From contig URNT01000019.1 of assembly GCA_900549235.1 (NCBI GenBank), forward strand, positions 1 through 64,000: DNA of 64,000 bases, read 5' to 3'. The stretch comes from an uncultured Clostridium sp. (GTDB lineage: Bacteria; Bacillota; Clostridia; Lachnospirales; Lachnospiraceae). A model generated the notes under the pieces. That model was not told where the DNA came from, made no database searches, and saw only the letters and a list, made by a program, of their open reading frames with translations. Made by a program: the position numbers and the translations under genes. Positions 16,940 through 25,203 of this stretch are shown piece after piece. Position 1 is the first letter of the stretch. Each line of letters starts with the position of its first letter.

Positions 16940-17213
16940 TAAAAAGATTAAAAAACAGCCCCCTGACAGCTACTATATGCCGCCAGAGGACTGGTTCCAC
17001 ACCTTTATGATCATGAACATCCCCATCGCCGGCTGGATCTACCTGCGCCGCCTGGCGCGGGGGGAAGGGGACAGCCAGCTGAAGGATTTTGCCCACGCCT
17101 ATCTCTATTATAAGCTGGTTTTCCTGGTGATCGGGCTGGTTGTACTGCTGATCCTGATCGTCGTGGGAGCGGTTGCCCTGGATAAGCTCCTTGCTTATAT
17201 GGAAATGCTTTGA
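16926..17213 (+). CDS. Small single-pass membrane protein
   Basis: ATG 16926 follows CCAGGAGGACGGCC inside the end of the PBP gene. The 95-residue product has a basic N-terminus, a PPEDWFHTFMIMNIPIAGWIY segment that may lie at the membrane, and a strong TM helix (LVFLVIGLVVLLILIVVGAV) near the C-terminus. Coupling to the PBP suggests a role in cell-wall synthesis, but no function is recognised. Its end overlaps the convergent NUDIX gene by 19 bp. Confidence 0.7.
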   Translation: MMKTDKKIKKQPPDSYYMPPEDWFHTFMIMNIPIAGWIYLRRLARGEGDSQLKDFAHAYLYYKLVFLVIGLVVLLILIVVGAVALDKLLAYMEML

Positions 17214-17908
17214 TCCAGCTGCCCCTTTAAGTATAAAAGAGCCTGGGTAATGATGCAGCCGTGATCCACAGCCAGGCGGTCCCGTTCTACCAGGCGGTAA
17301 TGCTCCTGTACCATCAGGGGACTTCCCTTTTTTCTAATCTCTACCAGAGCTCCGGCGCTGACCCCATGTTCCTTATTGGAAAGGCTCAGGCGCCAGAGCT
17401 CTCTTTTTTCCTTCTCCCCTTCCTCTGAACGTTCCATTTTAAGCTCCACGTCCATCCACAGAGCCGCTGCCGCGTCGTCCCCTGCCTTTACAGGAAGCTC
17501 TCCTTCCACAAGGGCCAGAAATGAGGTAGTGATCACACGCCATCTGGGATCCCTCTGCCAGTCTCCCCAGGTCAGCAGCTGCTTTAAAGGAATACCCTCT
17601 ACGCCGGTTTCCTCCGCCAATTCCCTGGCGGCCCCCTCATAAAGATCCTCCTTCATCTCCACAAAGCCTCCCGGCGTGGCCCAGAAGCCGATGCTCGGGT
17701 GGTTGCTCCGTTTTACAAGCAGCACCTTTAGGGGCTGTCCCCAGCGCTTTAGTCCCTCTCTGCACCGCACTACCACAATGTCAGTGGTATTGCTGGGGCA
17801 GTCATATTTCTTTGGATTGTAGGCTGCAAGAAACTCCTCCAGATCCTGCCCCGCTCCATTTCTCTCCCCGGTACCGTAAAAGCTGTCCAGCTGTTCTAAA
17901 AAAGCCAT
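17195..17908 (-). CDS. NUDIX hydrolase
   Basis: The NUDIX box is complete, GGFVEMKEDLYEGAARELAEETGV, matching Gx5Ex7REUxEExGU. Such enzymes hydrolyse nucleoside-diphosphate-linked compounds. ATG 17908 is preferred because CAGGAGG lies just upstream; a longer in-frame start at 17968 has no such site. The C-terminal part after the box resembles NrtR/ADP-ribose-pyrophosphatase-like proteins in layout but has no clear DNA-binding domain. Substrate cannot be assigned. Confidence 0.88.
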   Translation of the reverse strand: MAFLEQLDSFYGTGERNGAGQDLEEFLAAYNPKKYDCPSNTTDIVVVRCREGLKRWGQPLKVLLVKRSNHPSIGFWATPGGFVEMKEDLYEGAARELAEETGVEGIPLKQLLTWGDWQRDPRWRVITTSFLALVEGELPVKAGDDAAAALWMDVELKMERSEEGEKEKRELWRLSLSNKEHGVSAGALVEIRKKGSPLMVQEHYRLVERDRLAVDHGCIITQALLYLKGQLDQSISI

Positions 17909-18098
17909 GTTATTCCCTCCTGTGTGTCTGTTTTTATCTATTGTACATCCCAGAGATAAGTGTGGCAATCCCCTGGAGGGTCTGGCAGGATTTGTTTGGG
18001 GTTAAAAAAATGAAAAAATTTTAACTGCTGAAGGCGGGGCTTGCAGATGGCGGAAATGAATTTTCAAACAGGCTCTAGCCGCCATGCCCGCCGTCTGG

Positions 18099-18104
18099 TA
18101 TAAT
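18099..18104 (+). promoter_or_regulatory. Extended -10 element of the M24 peptidase gene
   Basis: TGG-TATAAT (18096-18104) is an extended -10; no good -35 is seen 17 bp upstream. It lies about 45 bp before the start codon. Confidence 0.45.
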
Positions 18105-18148
18105 GGTACATAATATAAGCCCCAAAATAACCACAGGAGGAACACACT

Positions 18149-19228
18149 ATGGAACCAATCCACAACACCCGTCTCGCCCGTTTGTCTGAGGCTCTTACCA
18201 GCCAGGGCCTGACACAGATGATCGTAAGCGACCCTTTAAGCATCTGGTATCTCACCGGCGTGGAGATTGAGCCCGGCGAGCGCCTCTACGCCCTTTATGT
18301 AAATACTGACGGAACCCGGAAGCTGATCCTTAACCGTCTCTTTACCGTACCGGATACGGGCATACAGGAGGTATGGATGAGCGACACCGATGACTGCGTC
18401 GGGATCCTGGCAGGGGAGGTGGATCCTTCTGCTGACATGGGCATCGACAAGAACTGGCCCGCCCGCTTTCTCCTTGCCCTGATGGAAAGGCACCCTGATG
18501 TACGCTATGTCAATACCTCTGCCTGCGTAGACGGCATCCGCGCCCAGAAGGATGAAACCGAGCAGGAAAAAATGCGTGCCGCCTCCCGGATCAACGATCA
18601 GGTGATGGAGGCTGTGATCCCCTTCTTAAAAGAGGGAGTAACCGAGACAGCCTGCGCTGAATTCATCAGCCAGCGCTACCGGGAAGCCGGCTGTGAGGGA
18701 CTTTCCTTCCCCACCATCGTCTCCTTCGGCCCCCATGCCGCAGACCCCCATCACGCCCCGGATGACACCCCTTTAAAAGCCGGCGACTGCATCGTCATCG
18801 ATATGGGCTGCCGGAAGGATGGCTACTGCTCCGATATGACCCGCACCTTTTTCTGCGGCCATGCCCCGGAGAACCATGCCGCCATCCACGATCTGGTACG
18901 AGAGGCAAATGAGCGTGCCGAGGCCATGATCCGACCCGGCGTCCGCTTCTGCGACATTGACCGGGCTGCCAGAGCTCATATTGAAGCAGGGGGATACGGC
19001 CCTTACTTTACCCACCGTCTGGGCCACTCCATCGGCCTGGAGGACCATGAGGCCGGAGACGTAAGCATGGTAAATACAGATGAGGTAAAGGAAGGAATGG
19101 TATTTTCCGTTGAACCCGGAGTCTATCTGCCGGGAGAATTCGGCGTCAGAGTAGAGGATCTGGTGCTGGTAACAAAGGACGGCTGTGAGATCCTGAACCA
19201 TGTGGACAAAAAATGGAGAGTGGTGTAG
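18149..19228 (+). CDS. M24-family Xaa-Pro aminopeptidase/dipeptidase
   Basis: M24 metallopeptidases remove N-terminal residues before proline or split X-Pro dipeptides. The 359-residue protein has a creatinase-like N-terminal domain and a pita-bread catalytic domain with the metal ligands in IVIDMGCRKDGYCSDMTRTF (two Asp), THRLGHSIGLEDHE (His), VFSVEPGVYL (Glu) and GVRVEDLVLV (Glu). ATG 18149 follows ACAGGAGG. It is monocistronic and ends inside a 20-bp hairpin. Confidence 0.93.
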   Translation: MEPIHNTRLARLSEALTSQGLTQMIVSDPLSIWYLTGVEIEPGERLYALYVNTDGTRKLILNRLFTVPDTGIQEVWMSDTDDCVGILAGEVDPSADMGIDKNWPARFLLALMERHPDVRYVNTSACVDGIRAQKDETEQEKMRAASRINDQVMEAVIPFLKEGVTETACAEFISQRYREAGCEGLSFPTIVSFGPHAADPHHAPDDTPLKAGDCIVIDMGCRKDGYCSDMTRTFFCGHAPENHAAIHDLVREANERAEAMIRPGVRFCDIDRAARAHIEAGGYGPYFTHRLGHSIGLEDHEAGDVSMVNTDEVKEGMVFSVEPGVYLPGEFGVRVEDLVLVTKDGCEILNHVDKKWRVV

Positions 19229-19254
19229 CCCTTTGGCTGCACTCCTCTCCATTT
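19211..19254. terminator. Bidirectional terminator overlapping a stop codon
   Basis: A 20-bp stem (19211-19230 with 19235-19254, one mismatch, two wobbles) encloses a four-base loop and includes the M24 stop. The plus side continues ATTTTCA, and the minus side has a run of T from the A-run at 19208-19213, so it can end both convergent transcripts. Confidence 0.75.
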
Positions 19255-19262
19255 TCATGTAC

Positions 19263-19889
19263 TTACTTTTCCTCCAGCAAAGCCCGAAGCCTCAGGATCT
19301 CCGCCTCATATTCCCTGAGCTTCCGATCCTTTTCCTCCAGCTTGCGCTTCTGCTCGTCAATATACATCTGGATCATATTCTGATCCATCATGCCCTCGAT
19401 GATCCCTCTCAGCTCATCCACCGTCTGCCCCGGTGTCTTGCCTTCCTCATCAATCACAATATCCGCATATTTCTCATAATAGGGCACCCGCTCATTATAC
19501 AGGTCCCTGAGGGTAAAGCCGGGCTTTAATGCCACGCCCCGGTCCACTACGTTACCGATGCGCTTTTCCATCTCCTCATAGCTCATCTTCAGGTAAACCA
19601 CCTCGCTGATCTCCTTTAAATGGGCCATGGCTTCCTCTCCGTAGATCACACTGCCGCCGGGAGCGATCACAGACAGCTTCACATCCAGCTCCGCGTTATG
19701 ACGGTTCTCCACCTCCAGAAAGCCGTCCATCCCCTGCTCAGCGATGATCTCCTTCAGCAGCTTCCCTTCCTTTTCCTGGATCACAATATCCACATCCACA
19801 AAGGAAAACCCCAGTCTCTTTGCCAGCAGCACGCCAATGGTACTTTTGCCGGAAGATGGCATACCAATCATCGTAATATTTGGTTTCAT
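19263..19889 (-). CDS. Shikimate-kinase-like P-loop kinase with C-terminal coiled coil
   Basis: The 208-residue protein has a Walker A GMPSSGKST (residues 9-17), the acidic pair FVDVD (32, 34) and a GGS loop after APGG, as in shikimate kinase. The substrate Arg of the usual FRxxE motif is not present (FLEVENR instead), and a charged coiled coil of about 35 residues (DEQKRKLEEKDRKLREYEAE) is added at the end. It may phosphorylate a different small molecule. It is the last gene of a tight operon with a flavin reductase and CBS-pyrophosphatase. Confidence 0.75.
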   Translation of the reverse strand: MKPNITMIGMPSSGKSTIGVLLAKRLGFSFVDVDIVIQEKEGKLLKEIIAEQGMDGFLEVENRHNAELDVKLSVIAPGGSVIYGEEAMAHLKEISEVVYLKMSYEEMEKRIGNVVDRGVALKPGFTLRDLYNERVPYYEKYADIVIDEEGKTPGQTVDELRGIIEGMMDQNMIQMYIDEQKRKLEEKDRKLREYEAEILRLRALLEEK

Positions 19890-19903
19890 ACTCCGTCAGC
19901 CTC

Positions 19904-20491
19904 CTATTTTTTTCTGCCTGTCTTTTTGGCAGGTTTTTTCACAGAATAGCCAAATTTCCCCAATTTTTTCCCCAATTCAAAATACTCTCCATGAGAATAG
20001 CTTACAAGGCCAGAGGCATTTAAGTTGAACTTCCCCTTTTCGTCCATATATTGGTTGTCGATGGTCACGCCCACCACCTCTGCCAGAAACAGATCATGGC
20101 TTCCAAGCTCCTTAACCTCCGTCACCCGGCACTCGATATTCACCGGGCTTTCCTCGATCCCAGGCGCCTTTACATACCTTGAAAGCTGAGGCGTCAGCCT
20201 TGTCTCCTTAAACTTATCCACATCACGGCCGGACCGTACACCGCAGTAATCCGTGGCCCGCACCAGCCGCTTGTTGACCAGATTGATCACAAATTCCCCT
20301 GTCTCTTTTATAATGCTGTGGGAATAACGCTCCTTCCTCACAGAAATCGACACCATAGCCGGATCGGAGCATACAGTCCCGGCCCAGGCTACGGTAATAA
20401 TATTCGGTGTCTCCCCTTCCCTGCCGCAGCTGACCATCACAGCCGGTACAGGGTAGAGCATATTGCCGGGCTTCCAGTATTCTTTTCCCAT
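19904..20491 (-). CDS. Flavin reductase-like FMN-binding protein
   Basis: The 195-residue protein belongs to the FMN-binding split-barrel flavin reductase family: NMLYPVPAVMVSCG at the start, TVAWAGTVCSDPAMVSISVR and YSHSIIKETGEFVINL as the flavin-binding core. ATG 20491 is preferred over an upstream in-frame start at 20647, which lies inside the pyrophosphatase gene and adds low-complexity residues. It probably reduces flavin or a flavin-dependent substrate in the cytosol. The neighbours do not reveal a specific pathway. Confidence 0.88.
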   Translation of the reverse strand: MGKEYWKPGNMLYPVPAVMVSCGREGETPNIITVAWAGTVCSDPAMVSISVRKERYSHSIIKETGEFVINLVNKRLVRATDYCGVRSGRDVDKFKETRLTPQLSRYVKAPGIEESPVNIECRVTEVKELGSHDLFLAEVVGVTIDNQYMDEKGKFNLNASGLVSYSHGEYFELGKKLGKFGYSVKKPAKKTGRKK

Positions 20492-20499
20492 CCTTCCAA

Positions 20500-22161
20500 T
20501 CACTCCTGTTCTGCCATCATCAGTTCCGGAATCAGCTGCTTCTTCCTTGACACTACACCGGACAGCTTTAATACCGGCACAGCTTCCTCCTCCACCTCCT
20601 GGTGGAATGCCCTTGCCGCCAGCTGCAGGGCTCCCTGGCCCCCGCACAGCAGGTCTGTAGACTGAGTCAGGATATTGGTGAGCATAAAGAAGATCATATC
20701 GATCCCGTTATGCTCCCTTGCGTGCTCCATAAATGCCAGGATCCGCTCCTTTAACCCATCTAATTCCTCACCGTTTAAAGAGGTGATCTGACCTACGCCG
20801 ATCAGCACCTTTCCTGCTGTAAAACGCTTGAAATCCTGGTAGAAAATCTCCTCGTCGGTCTTGTCCTTCAGATTGCTTCCGGCGCTGAACATTTCCATGG
20901 CGTATTTCTCGATCTCGATGCCTGCGATCTTTGCCAGAGCCCTGGCCGCCATCTCGTCCACCGGCGTACAGGTTGGAGAACGGAACAGCAGCGTATCCGA
21001 TACAATGGCGCTGCATAAAAGCCCCGCGATCTTCGGCGTGATCTCTGTGCTGGTCTCCTGATACATCTGATAAATGATCGTTCCCGTACAGCCAAGAGGC
21101 TGATTGCGGAAAAATACAGGGGCCATGGTCTGTACTGTTCCAAGTCTGTGGTGGTCGATGATCTCCTGGATCTCTGCGCTCTCAATCCCGGCTACCGCCT
21201 GGCTCTTTTCATTGTGATCCACCAGGATCACCTGCTTGCCTCTGGCCCCCAAAAGGTTTCGGCGTGAGATCATCCCCAGATACCGTCCCTCCTTATCAAG
21301 GATCGGGAAATCCCGATGGCGCTTGCTGGCCATCACATCCCGGATCTCGTCTGTATAATCATCACTGTTAAAAGTAATCAGATTCTCCCTGGTCATAAAA
21401 TAGCTGATAGGCATGCTCTGATTAATGAGACGGGCCGCCGTATAGGTATCATAGGTGGTGGCAATCACCGTACAGCCTCTGTCCTGAGCGATTTTTTTAA
21501 TGGTCATGGACACGCCTGCGCCCTCGCACACGATAATGCAGTCCGCTCCCATTTCAATGGCGCAGAGCTGGGACTCATACCGGTTTCCAAGGATTACCAG
21601 GTCATGGGGCTCGATATAAAACTCCATAAGATCCGGGTTGGCCGCGGCAATCAGTACCTTTCCCTGGTTAAAATACGCCTCAGCGCTCCCCACGATCAGA
21701 TCCGCCTCCAGAGTCTCGATGATATTGAAATACTGGGTATTAGCCTTGGAAAGAATGCTGCTGTCATAAATATTCATATAAGTCTTTGTAATATCGCCTA
21801 CGGTGATCAGTCCCTCCAGGGTCCCATCCTCCCGCACAGAGGGGATCGTCACTACATTGTTCTCCTGCATGATGTTCCATGCCTTTTTCAGAGAAATGTT
21901 ATCCGCAACGCCCTTTGTCTTTCTTATTTCAATATCCCTCACCTGGGTCCTTACATCCTCGATCAGCCTGGGCGCCTCCACCCCAAAATAATCCAGAACA
22001 AACTGAGTCTCCCCGCTGATATGGCCGGCCCGGCCCGGAATATAATCCTCTCCTGTAACCCTGTGCTTCAGATCCGCGTAGCAGACCGCGGAGCAGATTG
22101 AGTCCGTATCCGGATTCCTGTGCCCGATCACCATGGTTGTTCTCTTTAATCCCTGTTCCAT
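20500..22161 (-). CDS. CBS-domain manganese-dependent inorganic pyrophosphatase
   Basis: Class C PPases hydrolyse PPi and are regulated by adenine nucleotides through CBS domains. The protein (553 residues) has the DHH-family motifs GHRNPDTDS near the N-terminus and EIIDHHRLGT, with an insertion carrying two CBS domains (IPSVREDGTLEGLITVGDI and FPILDKEGRYLGMIS) around a DRTGG-like domain. ATG 22161 follows GAGGGAGATAAG. It leads a three-gene operon with intervals of 8 and 14 bp. Its promoter region contains an 11-bp inverted repeat. Confidence 0.95.
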   Translation of the reverse strand: MEQGLKRTTMVIGHRNPDTDSICSAVCYADLKHRVTGEDYIPGRAGHISGETQFVLDYFGVEAPRLIEDVRTQVRDIEIRKTKGVADNISLKKAWNIMQENNVVTIPSVREDGTLEGLITVGDITKTYMNIYDSSILSKANTQYFNIIETLEADLIVGSAEAYFNQGKVLIAAANPDLMEFYIEPHDLVILGNRYESQLCAIEMGADCIIVCEGAGVSMTIKKIAQDRGCTVIATTYDTYTAARLINQSMPISYFMTRENLITFNSDDYTDEIRDVMASKRHRDFPILDKEGRYLGMISRRNLLGARGKQVILVDHNEKSQAVAGIESAEIQEIIDHHRLGTVQTMAPVFFRNQPLGCTGTIIYQMYQETSTEITPKIAGLLCSAIVSDTLLFRSPTCTPVDEMAARALAKIAGIEIEKYAMEMFSAGSNLKDKTDEEIFYQDFKRFTAGKVLIGVGQITSLNGEELDGLKERILAFMEHAREHNGIDMIFFMLTNILTQSTDLLCGGQGALQLAARAFHQEVEEEAVPVLKLSGVVSRKKQLIPELMMAEQE

Positions 22162-22208
22162 CTTATCTCCCTCTGTTTCATGTTTCATAATCTGTTTACA
22201 CCAGATTC

Positions 22209-22258
22209 ATATTTCGTTCATAAAATTTTTTTATACTATTTACATAAGAACGAAATAT
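22209..22258. repeat. 11-bp inverted repeat upstream of the pyrophosphatase gene
   Basis: ATATTTCGTTC (22209-22219) and GAACGAAATAT (22248-22258) are perfect inverted copies around a 28-bp AT-rich spacer with a TATAAA-like element on the minus strand. They could bind a dimeric repressor flanking the promoter or fold as a hairpin. Elsewhere in 22162-22461 lie a CCCCGG/CCGGGG hairpin near 22305 and the glnB terminator. Confidence 0.5.
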
Positions 22259-22426
22259 TTAATAACTGGTTAATCGTCAAATTGCACATAGATTTTTCAT
22301 AATTGCCCCGGCTCATTAGTGACCGGGGTCTCCTCATGTCAGCGGGTAATCTTCTCCGCCCGACCTTCTGACCTTCAGTATATCAGACAGGGATTTTTTT
22401 TTCAACTACCGGGCGGCTGGGAATGG

Positions 22427-22456
22427 AAAAAAGGTACGGGACAACCCGCACCTTTT
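22427..22456 (-). terminator. Terminator of the amt-glnB operon
   Basis: AAAAGGTGCGGG and CCCGTACCTTTTTT on the minus strand form a stem with a four-base loop followed by T residues, just after the PII gene. Confidence 0.75.
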
Positions 22457-22461
22457 ATTCC

Positions 22462-22824
22462 CTACAGATTATCCGGGGACTGGATGGCGTCGTATCCCCG
22501 CTCACCCGTCCGGATCTTCACCGCGCTACGCAGGTCATAGCTAAATATTTTTCCGTCTCCCATTTCTCCGGTATAGGCGGCCTTTTGGATGACTGCGATG
22601 GTTTTCTCCTCCCATTCCTCAGAGGAGACCACTACCTCAAACTTGATCTTGGGATGTAGCAGGATATCCACAGCAGTTCCCCGAACCAGCTCTGTATAGC
22701 CCTGTTGGGCGCCGTAACCCATTACCTGGGAAATGGTAACCCCATTTACCTGAATCTCACGCAGAGCCTCCTTTACCTCCTCAAACTTGTCCTCTCTTAC
22801 AATGGCTTCTATTTTAATGAGCAT
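22462..22824 (-). CDS. PII-family nitrogen regulatory protein
   Basis: PII proteins bind ATP/ADP and 2-oxoglutarate and, beside Amt, gate ammonium uptake. The 120-residue protein starts MLIKIEAIVREDKFEEVKEAL, has the T-loop VMGYGAQQGYTELVRG and the C-terminal signature GDGKIFSYDLRSAVKIRTGERG. The Tyr51 of enteric PII, the uridylylation site, is Val here, so control is probably by ligand binding only. It lies 17 bp after amt, the classic amtB-glnK pairing. Confidence 0.94.
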   Translation of the reverse strand: MLIKIEAIVREDKFEEVKEALREIQVNGVTISQVMGYGAQQGYTELVRGTAVDILLHPKIKFEVVVSSEEWEEKTIAVIQKAAYTGEMGDGKIFSYDLRSAVKIRTGERGYDAIQSPDNL

Positions 22825-22841
22825 CGTTCCACTCTCCCTTC

Positions 22842-24086
22842 CTAATCAAGACCGTTAAATGAAGGATACGCATATTCACCATGCTGTGAAAGATCCATGC
22901 CGATCCGTTCCTCATGGGCCTCTGCCCTGAGAGGCGTTACTGCCTTCACCAGGCAGACACAGATCAGCGTTCCCACACAGGCGGTGGCTATGGTAACCCC
23001 GATGCTGATCAGCTGAGCTGTAAACAGCCGCGTATCCCCGAAAACCAGGCCGTTCCATTTTGCCACAGAGTTGATGGAGCTGTCCGCGAAAATACCTGTG
23101 GCGATACCTCCCCAGATCCCGCCGATGCCGTGACAGCCAAAAGCATCCAGAGCATCATCGATCTTCAGCTTCTGCTTTAACAGCACCACAGTAAAGCAGC
23201 AGATGGGGCTTACCAGGGCACCGATAAGAAAGGCAGCCCACATCGGCACAAAGCCGGCTCCCGGAGTAATGGCCACCAGGCCGACCACCAGGCCCGTAGA
23301 GGCGCCTACCAACGTGGGCTTTCCGCTTTTGATCACATCCAGAAGCATCCAGACCAGCAGGGCACAGGCCGAGGAGATGGCGGAGGTCATAAAGGCATGA
23401 GCCGCCAGCCCGTTGGCTGCCAGAGCGCTTCCCGCATTGAAGCCAAACCAGCCAAACCACAGAAGGGAGGCGCCCAGAGCCACAAAGGGGATATTGTGGA
23501 TCCGGTAGGAGGTATGGTCGTAGCCCCGGCGCTTCCCAAGAATCAGGGCCAGAATAAGGGCGCTGACACCGGAGCTTATATGAACCACATTTCCTCCTGC
23601 GAAATCCACAGAGCCGATGGAAGCCAGGAACCCGCCCATCCCCCATACCATATGAGCCATAGGATAATACACCAGAAGGGACCAGAGGGCCACAAAGAGG
23701 AACAGGGCCTTAAACCGCATCCTTCCGGCTGCTGCCCCTGTAATCAGAGCCGGGGTGATCATGGCAAACATCATCTGAAATGCCGTATATACAAGGTGAG
23801 GGATAGTGGCCGCATAAGGCCCCGGTTCCCAGCCCACCTGTCTCAGTCCAAACCACCGGAAATCCCCGATAATCCCAAAATGATCTCCTCCAAAGGATAG
23901 AGAATACCCAAACAAGGTCCACATCACCACGGACAGACCCATGATCGCCACACAAGCCATAATGGTATTGCAGATATTCTTACGCCGCACCAGACCCCCA
24001 TAAAAAAAGGCCAGTCCCGGGGTCATCAAAAACACAAGAGCTGTCGAAAAAAGCATAAAACCTGTATCTCCAGAATTCATAACCAT
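22842..24086 (-). CDS. amt: Ammonium transporter (Amt family)
   Basis: The 414-residue integral membrane protein has about eleven hydrophobic segments and the twin pore histidines in GNVVHISSGVSALI and DAFGCHGIGGIWGG. The FYGGLVRRKN loop after the first helix is an Amt signature. ATG 24086 follows TGGAGGAATGGTT. It is cotranscribed with the PII gene that controls it. The 5' region (24087-24454) is rich in hairpins, including a terminator-like structure. Confidence 0.96.
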   Translation of the reverse strand: MVMNSGDTGFMLFSTALVFLMTPGLAFFYGGLVRRKNICNTIMACVAIMGLSVVMWTLFGYSLSFGGDHFGIIGDFRWFGLRQVGWEPGPYAATIPHLVYTAFQMMFAMITPALITGAAAGRMRFKALFLFVALWSLLVYYPMAHMVWGMGGFLASIGSVDFAGGNVVHISSGVSALILALILGKRRGYDHTSYRIHNIPFVALGASLLWFGWFGFNAGSALAANGLAAHAFMTSAISSACALLVWMLLDVIKSGKPTLVGASTGLVVGLVAITPGAGFVPMWAAFLIGALVSPICCFTVVLLKQKLKIDDALDAFGCHGIGGIWGGIATGIFADSSINSVAKWNGLVFGDTRLFTAQLISIGVTIATACVGTLICVCLVKAVTPLRAEAHEERIGMDLSQHGEYAYPSFNGLD

Positions 24087-24161
24087 TCCTCCATTTTATT
24101 ATGGTGTGCTCTTGGAATCTCTTTGTGCTCAGATTTGTGAGATGATTTTTCGTCAGCTGTA

Positions 24162-24208
24162 CACAAATTTATGAGGCGTACCTGGAAGGTACGTTGATTA
24201 AATTTGTG
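24162..24208. other. Two-stem hairpin in the amt upstream region
   Basis: CACAAATTTA (24162-24171) pairs with TAAATTTGTG (24199-24208), and CGTACC (24177-24182) with GGTACG (24188-24193); five bases on each side form a symmetric internal loop and the end loop has five bases. All 16 pairs are perfect. A further imperfect palindrome, GTACACCCGGGTGCGTAC, lies at about 24271-24288. Role unknown: structured leader RNA or DNA operator. Confidence 0.55.
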
Positions 24209-24300
24209 TGTGGATGGCGGAAAATCAGCCACAAAGATGAGTGCAGGGGAGATTCCGAGAGTACACTTGATGTACACCCGGGTGCGTACAAAACAAAAAA

Positions 24301-24335
24301 GGCGCCTGAACAGGGATCCTTCCCTTTCAAACGCC
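24301..24335 (-). terminator. Strong terminator or attenuator before amt
   Basis: On the minus strand a 14-bp stem with one bulge closes a six-base loop AAGGAT and is followed by TTTTTTGTTTTG. It is about 115 nt after the DUF3800 gene and 215 nt before amt. It either ends DUF3800 transcription or attenuates a promoter candidate at 24350-24378. Confidence 0.75.
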
Positions 24336-24349
24336 TTTGTTTGTGCATT

Positions 24350-24378
24350 AGTGTATCAGAGAAACGACGGTATGGCAA
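24350..24378 (-). promoter_or_regulatory. Candidate promoter upstream of amt
   Basis: TTGCCA (24373-24378) and TACACT (24350-24355) on the minus strand are 17 bp apart. A transcript from here would run straight into the terminator hairpin at 24301-24335. Confidence 0.35.
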
Positions 24379-24454
24379 GTGGGAAAATGCACAAGATTTT
24401 TGGTAGAGAAATCCTGAGTTTCTGCAATACTGAACATTCTCACAGCAAAAAGAA

Positions 24455-25129
24455 CTACAGCCCCTTTTTCTCAATACTTTTTAAAAATGTTTTCTTTAAT
24501 TCTTGAGGTTTATAAAAAAATTGTTCTTCTGTTTTACTTAAACGTTTTTCTTCTCTTTTAATTTTAAGCAGTTCCATGGAGCAAATAAAATCTGCTGCCT
24601 GCAATAATCGATACTTCTGTGGTTCTGCCTTTCTAAACTCCACATTAGAAAATTGAATTGAAAATACAGCATTCAAAATCGCACTGGGTTCCATCTGTCC
24701 GTAATCATAATATACGATAACTTTATCAAATTCAGCAAAAAACGGAATATGTTCACTTATTTCCCTGTTAATTGCTTTTGCCAGCTTACCAGATAAAGCA
24801 ATCTTATCAACTACCTCTTTTCTATCTACAATAACCGACAAATATGAAATCGGACAGCTGTTTACAAAATTTAACATCTTGTATAACAGTTTTCGCCGTT
24901 CATCTATAGAATATCGCTTAAACACATCTTCTCTTCGGATCACCGGGCCAGTATGTATATACTCCACCTCAAACCCAGAGATGCGGATACTTTCCTCTAA
25001 TTTTAAAACCTGTCTTTCTATACGATTATGCTGATCATGAAAAACAAAGGTTACTATGTAGTATGACGGATACTCCTTTGTTTCCCCAAAATCACCCGAT
25101 TCATCAATAAAAATACTCAGTTCTTTCAT
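24455..25129 (-). CDS. DUF3800 domain protein
   Basis: The 224-residue protein starts KELSIFIDESGDFGETKEYP, the conserved DESG(D/N) opening of DUF3800, and has VIVYYDYGQ and the late LLQAADFICSME motif, together suggesting an RNase H-like acidic core. Function of the family is unestablished; members are common accessory genes and sometimes linked to defence. The gene is AT-rich unlike its neighbours, indicating transfer. ATG 25129 follows GGGGAAGATAAA; the frame stays open upstream to ATG 25204 through the leader hairpin. A consensus promoter and a terminator-like leader precede it. Confidence 0.8.
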   Translation of the reverse strand: MKELSIFIDESGDFGETKEYPSYYIVTFVFHDQHNRIERQVLKLEESIRISGFEVEYIHTGPVIRREDVFKRYSIDERRKLLYKMLNFVNSCPISYLSVIVDRKEVVDKIALSGKLAKAINREISEHIPFFAEFDKVIVYYDYGQMEPSAILNAVFSIQFSNVEFRKAEPQKYRLLQAADFICSMELLKIKREEKRLSKTEEQFFYKPQELKKTFLKSIEKKGL

Positions 25130-25143
25130 TTTATCTTCCCCAT

Positions 25144-25203
25144 AAAAAAATGGCGGGAAATTCTTCCCGCCTGCGGTGGTCCAAAGAGCTTTCACCCAGA
25201 CCA
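25144..25203 (-). ncRNA. Structured leader of the DUF3800 gene with intrinsic terminator
   Basis: Between a strong promoter and the DUF3800 start, the transcript can form hairpin 1 (TGGTC/GACCA, 25177-25203) and hairpin 2 (GGCGGGAA-loop-TTCCCGCC, 25152-25171), the latter followed by seven T residues (25144-25150) directly before the ribosome site. This is a terminator inside a leader, the layout of an attenuator. Several DUF3800 RNA motifs have been described upstream of DUF3800 genes; whether this belongs to one of them needs a covariance search. Confidence 0.55.

Noticed and set aside
19904..20647. Longer N-terminus of the flavin reductase
   Set aside because: The extra 52 residues are Gly/Pro-rich, overlap the pyrophosphatase gene and lack family similarity.
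25144..25203. T-box riboswitch (TGGACCACCGC near a terminator)
   Set aside because: The conserved T-box sequence is not matched exactly, no specifier stem is present, and the gene is not a tRNA-related one.
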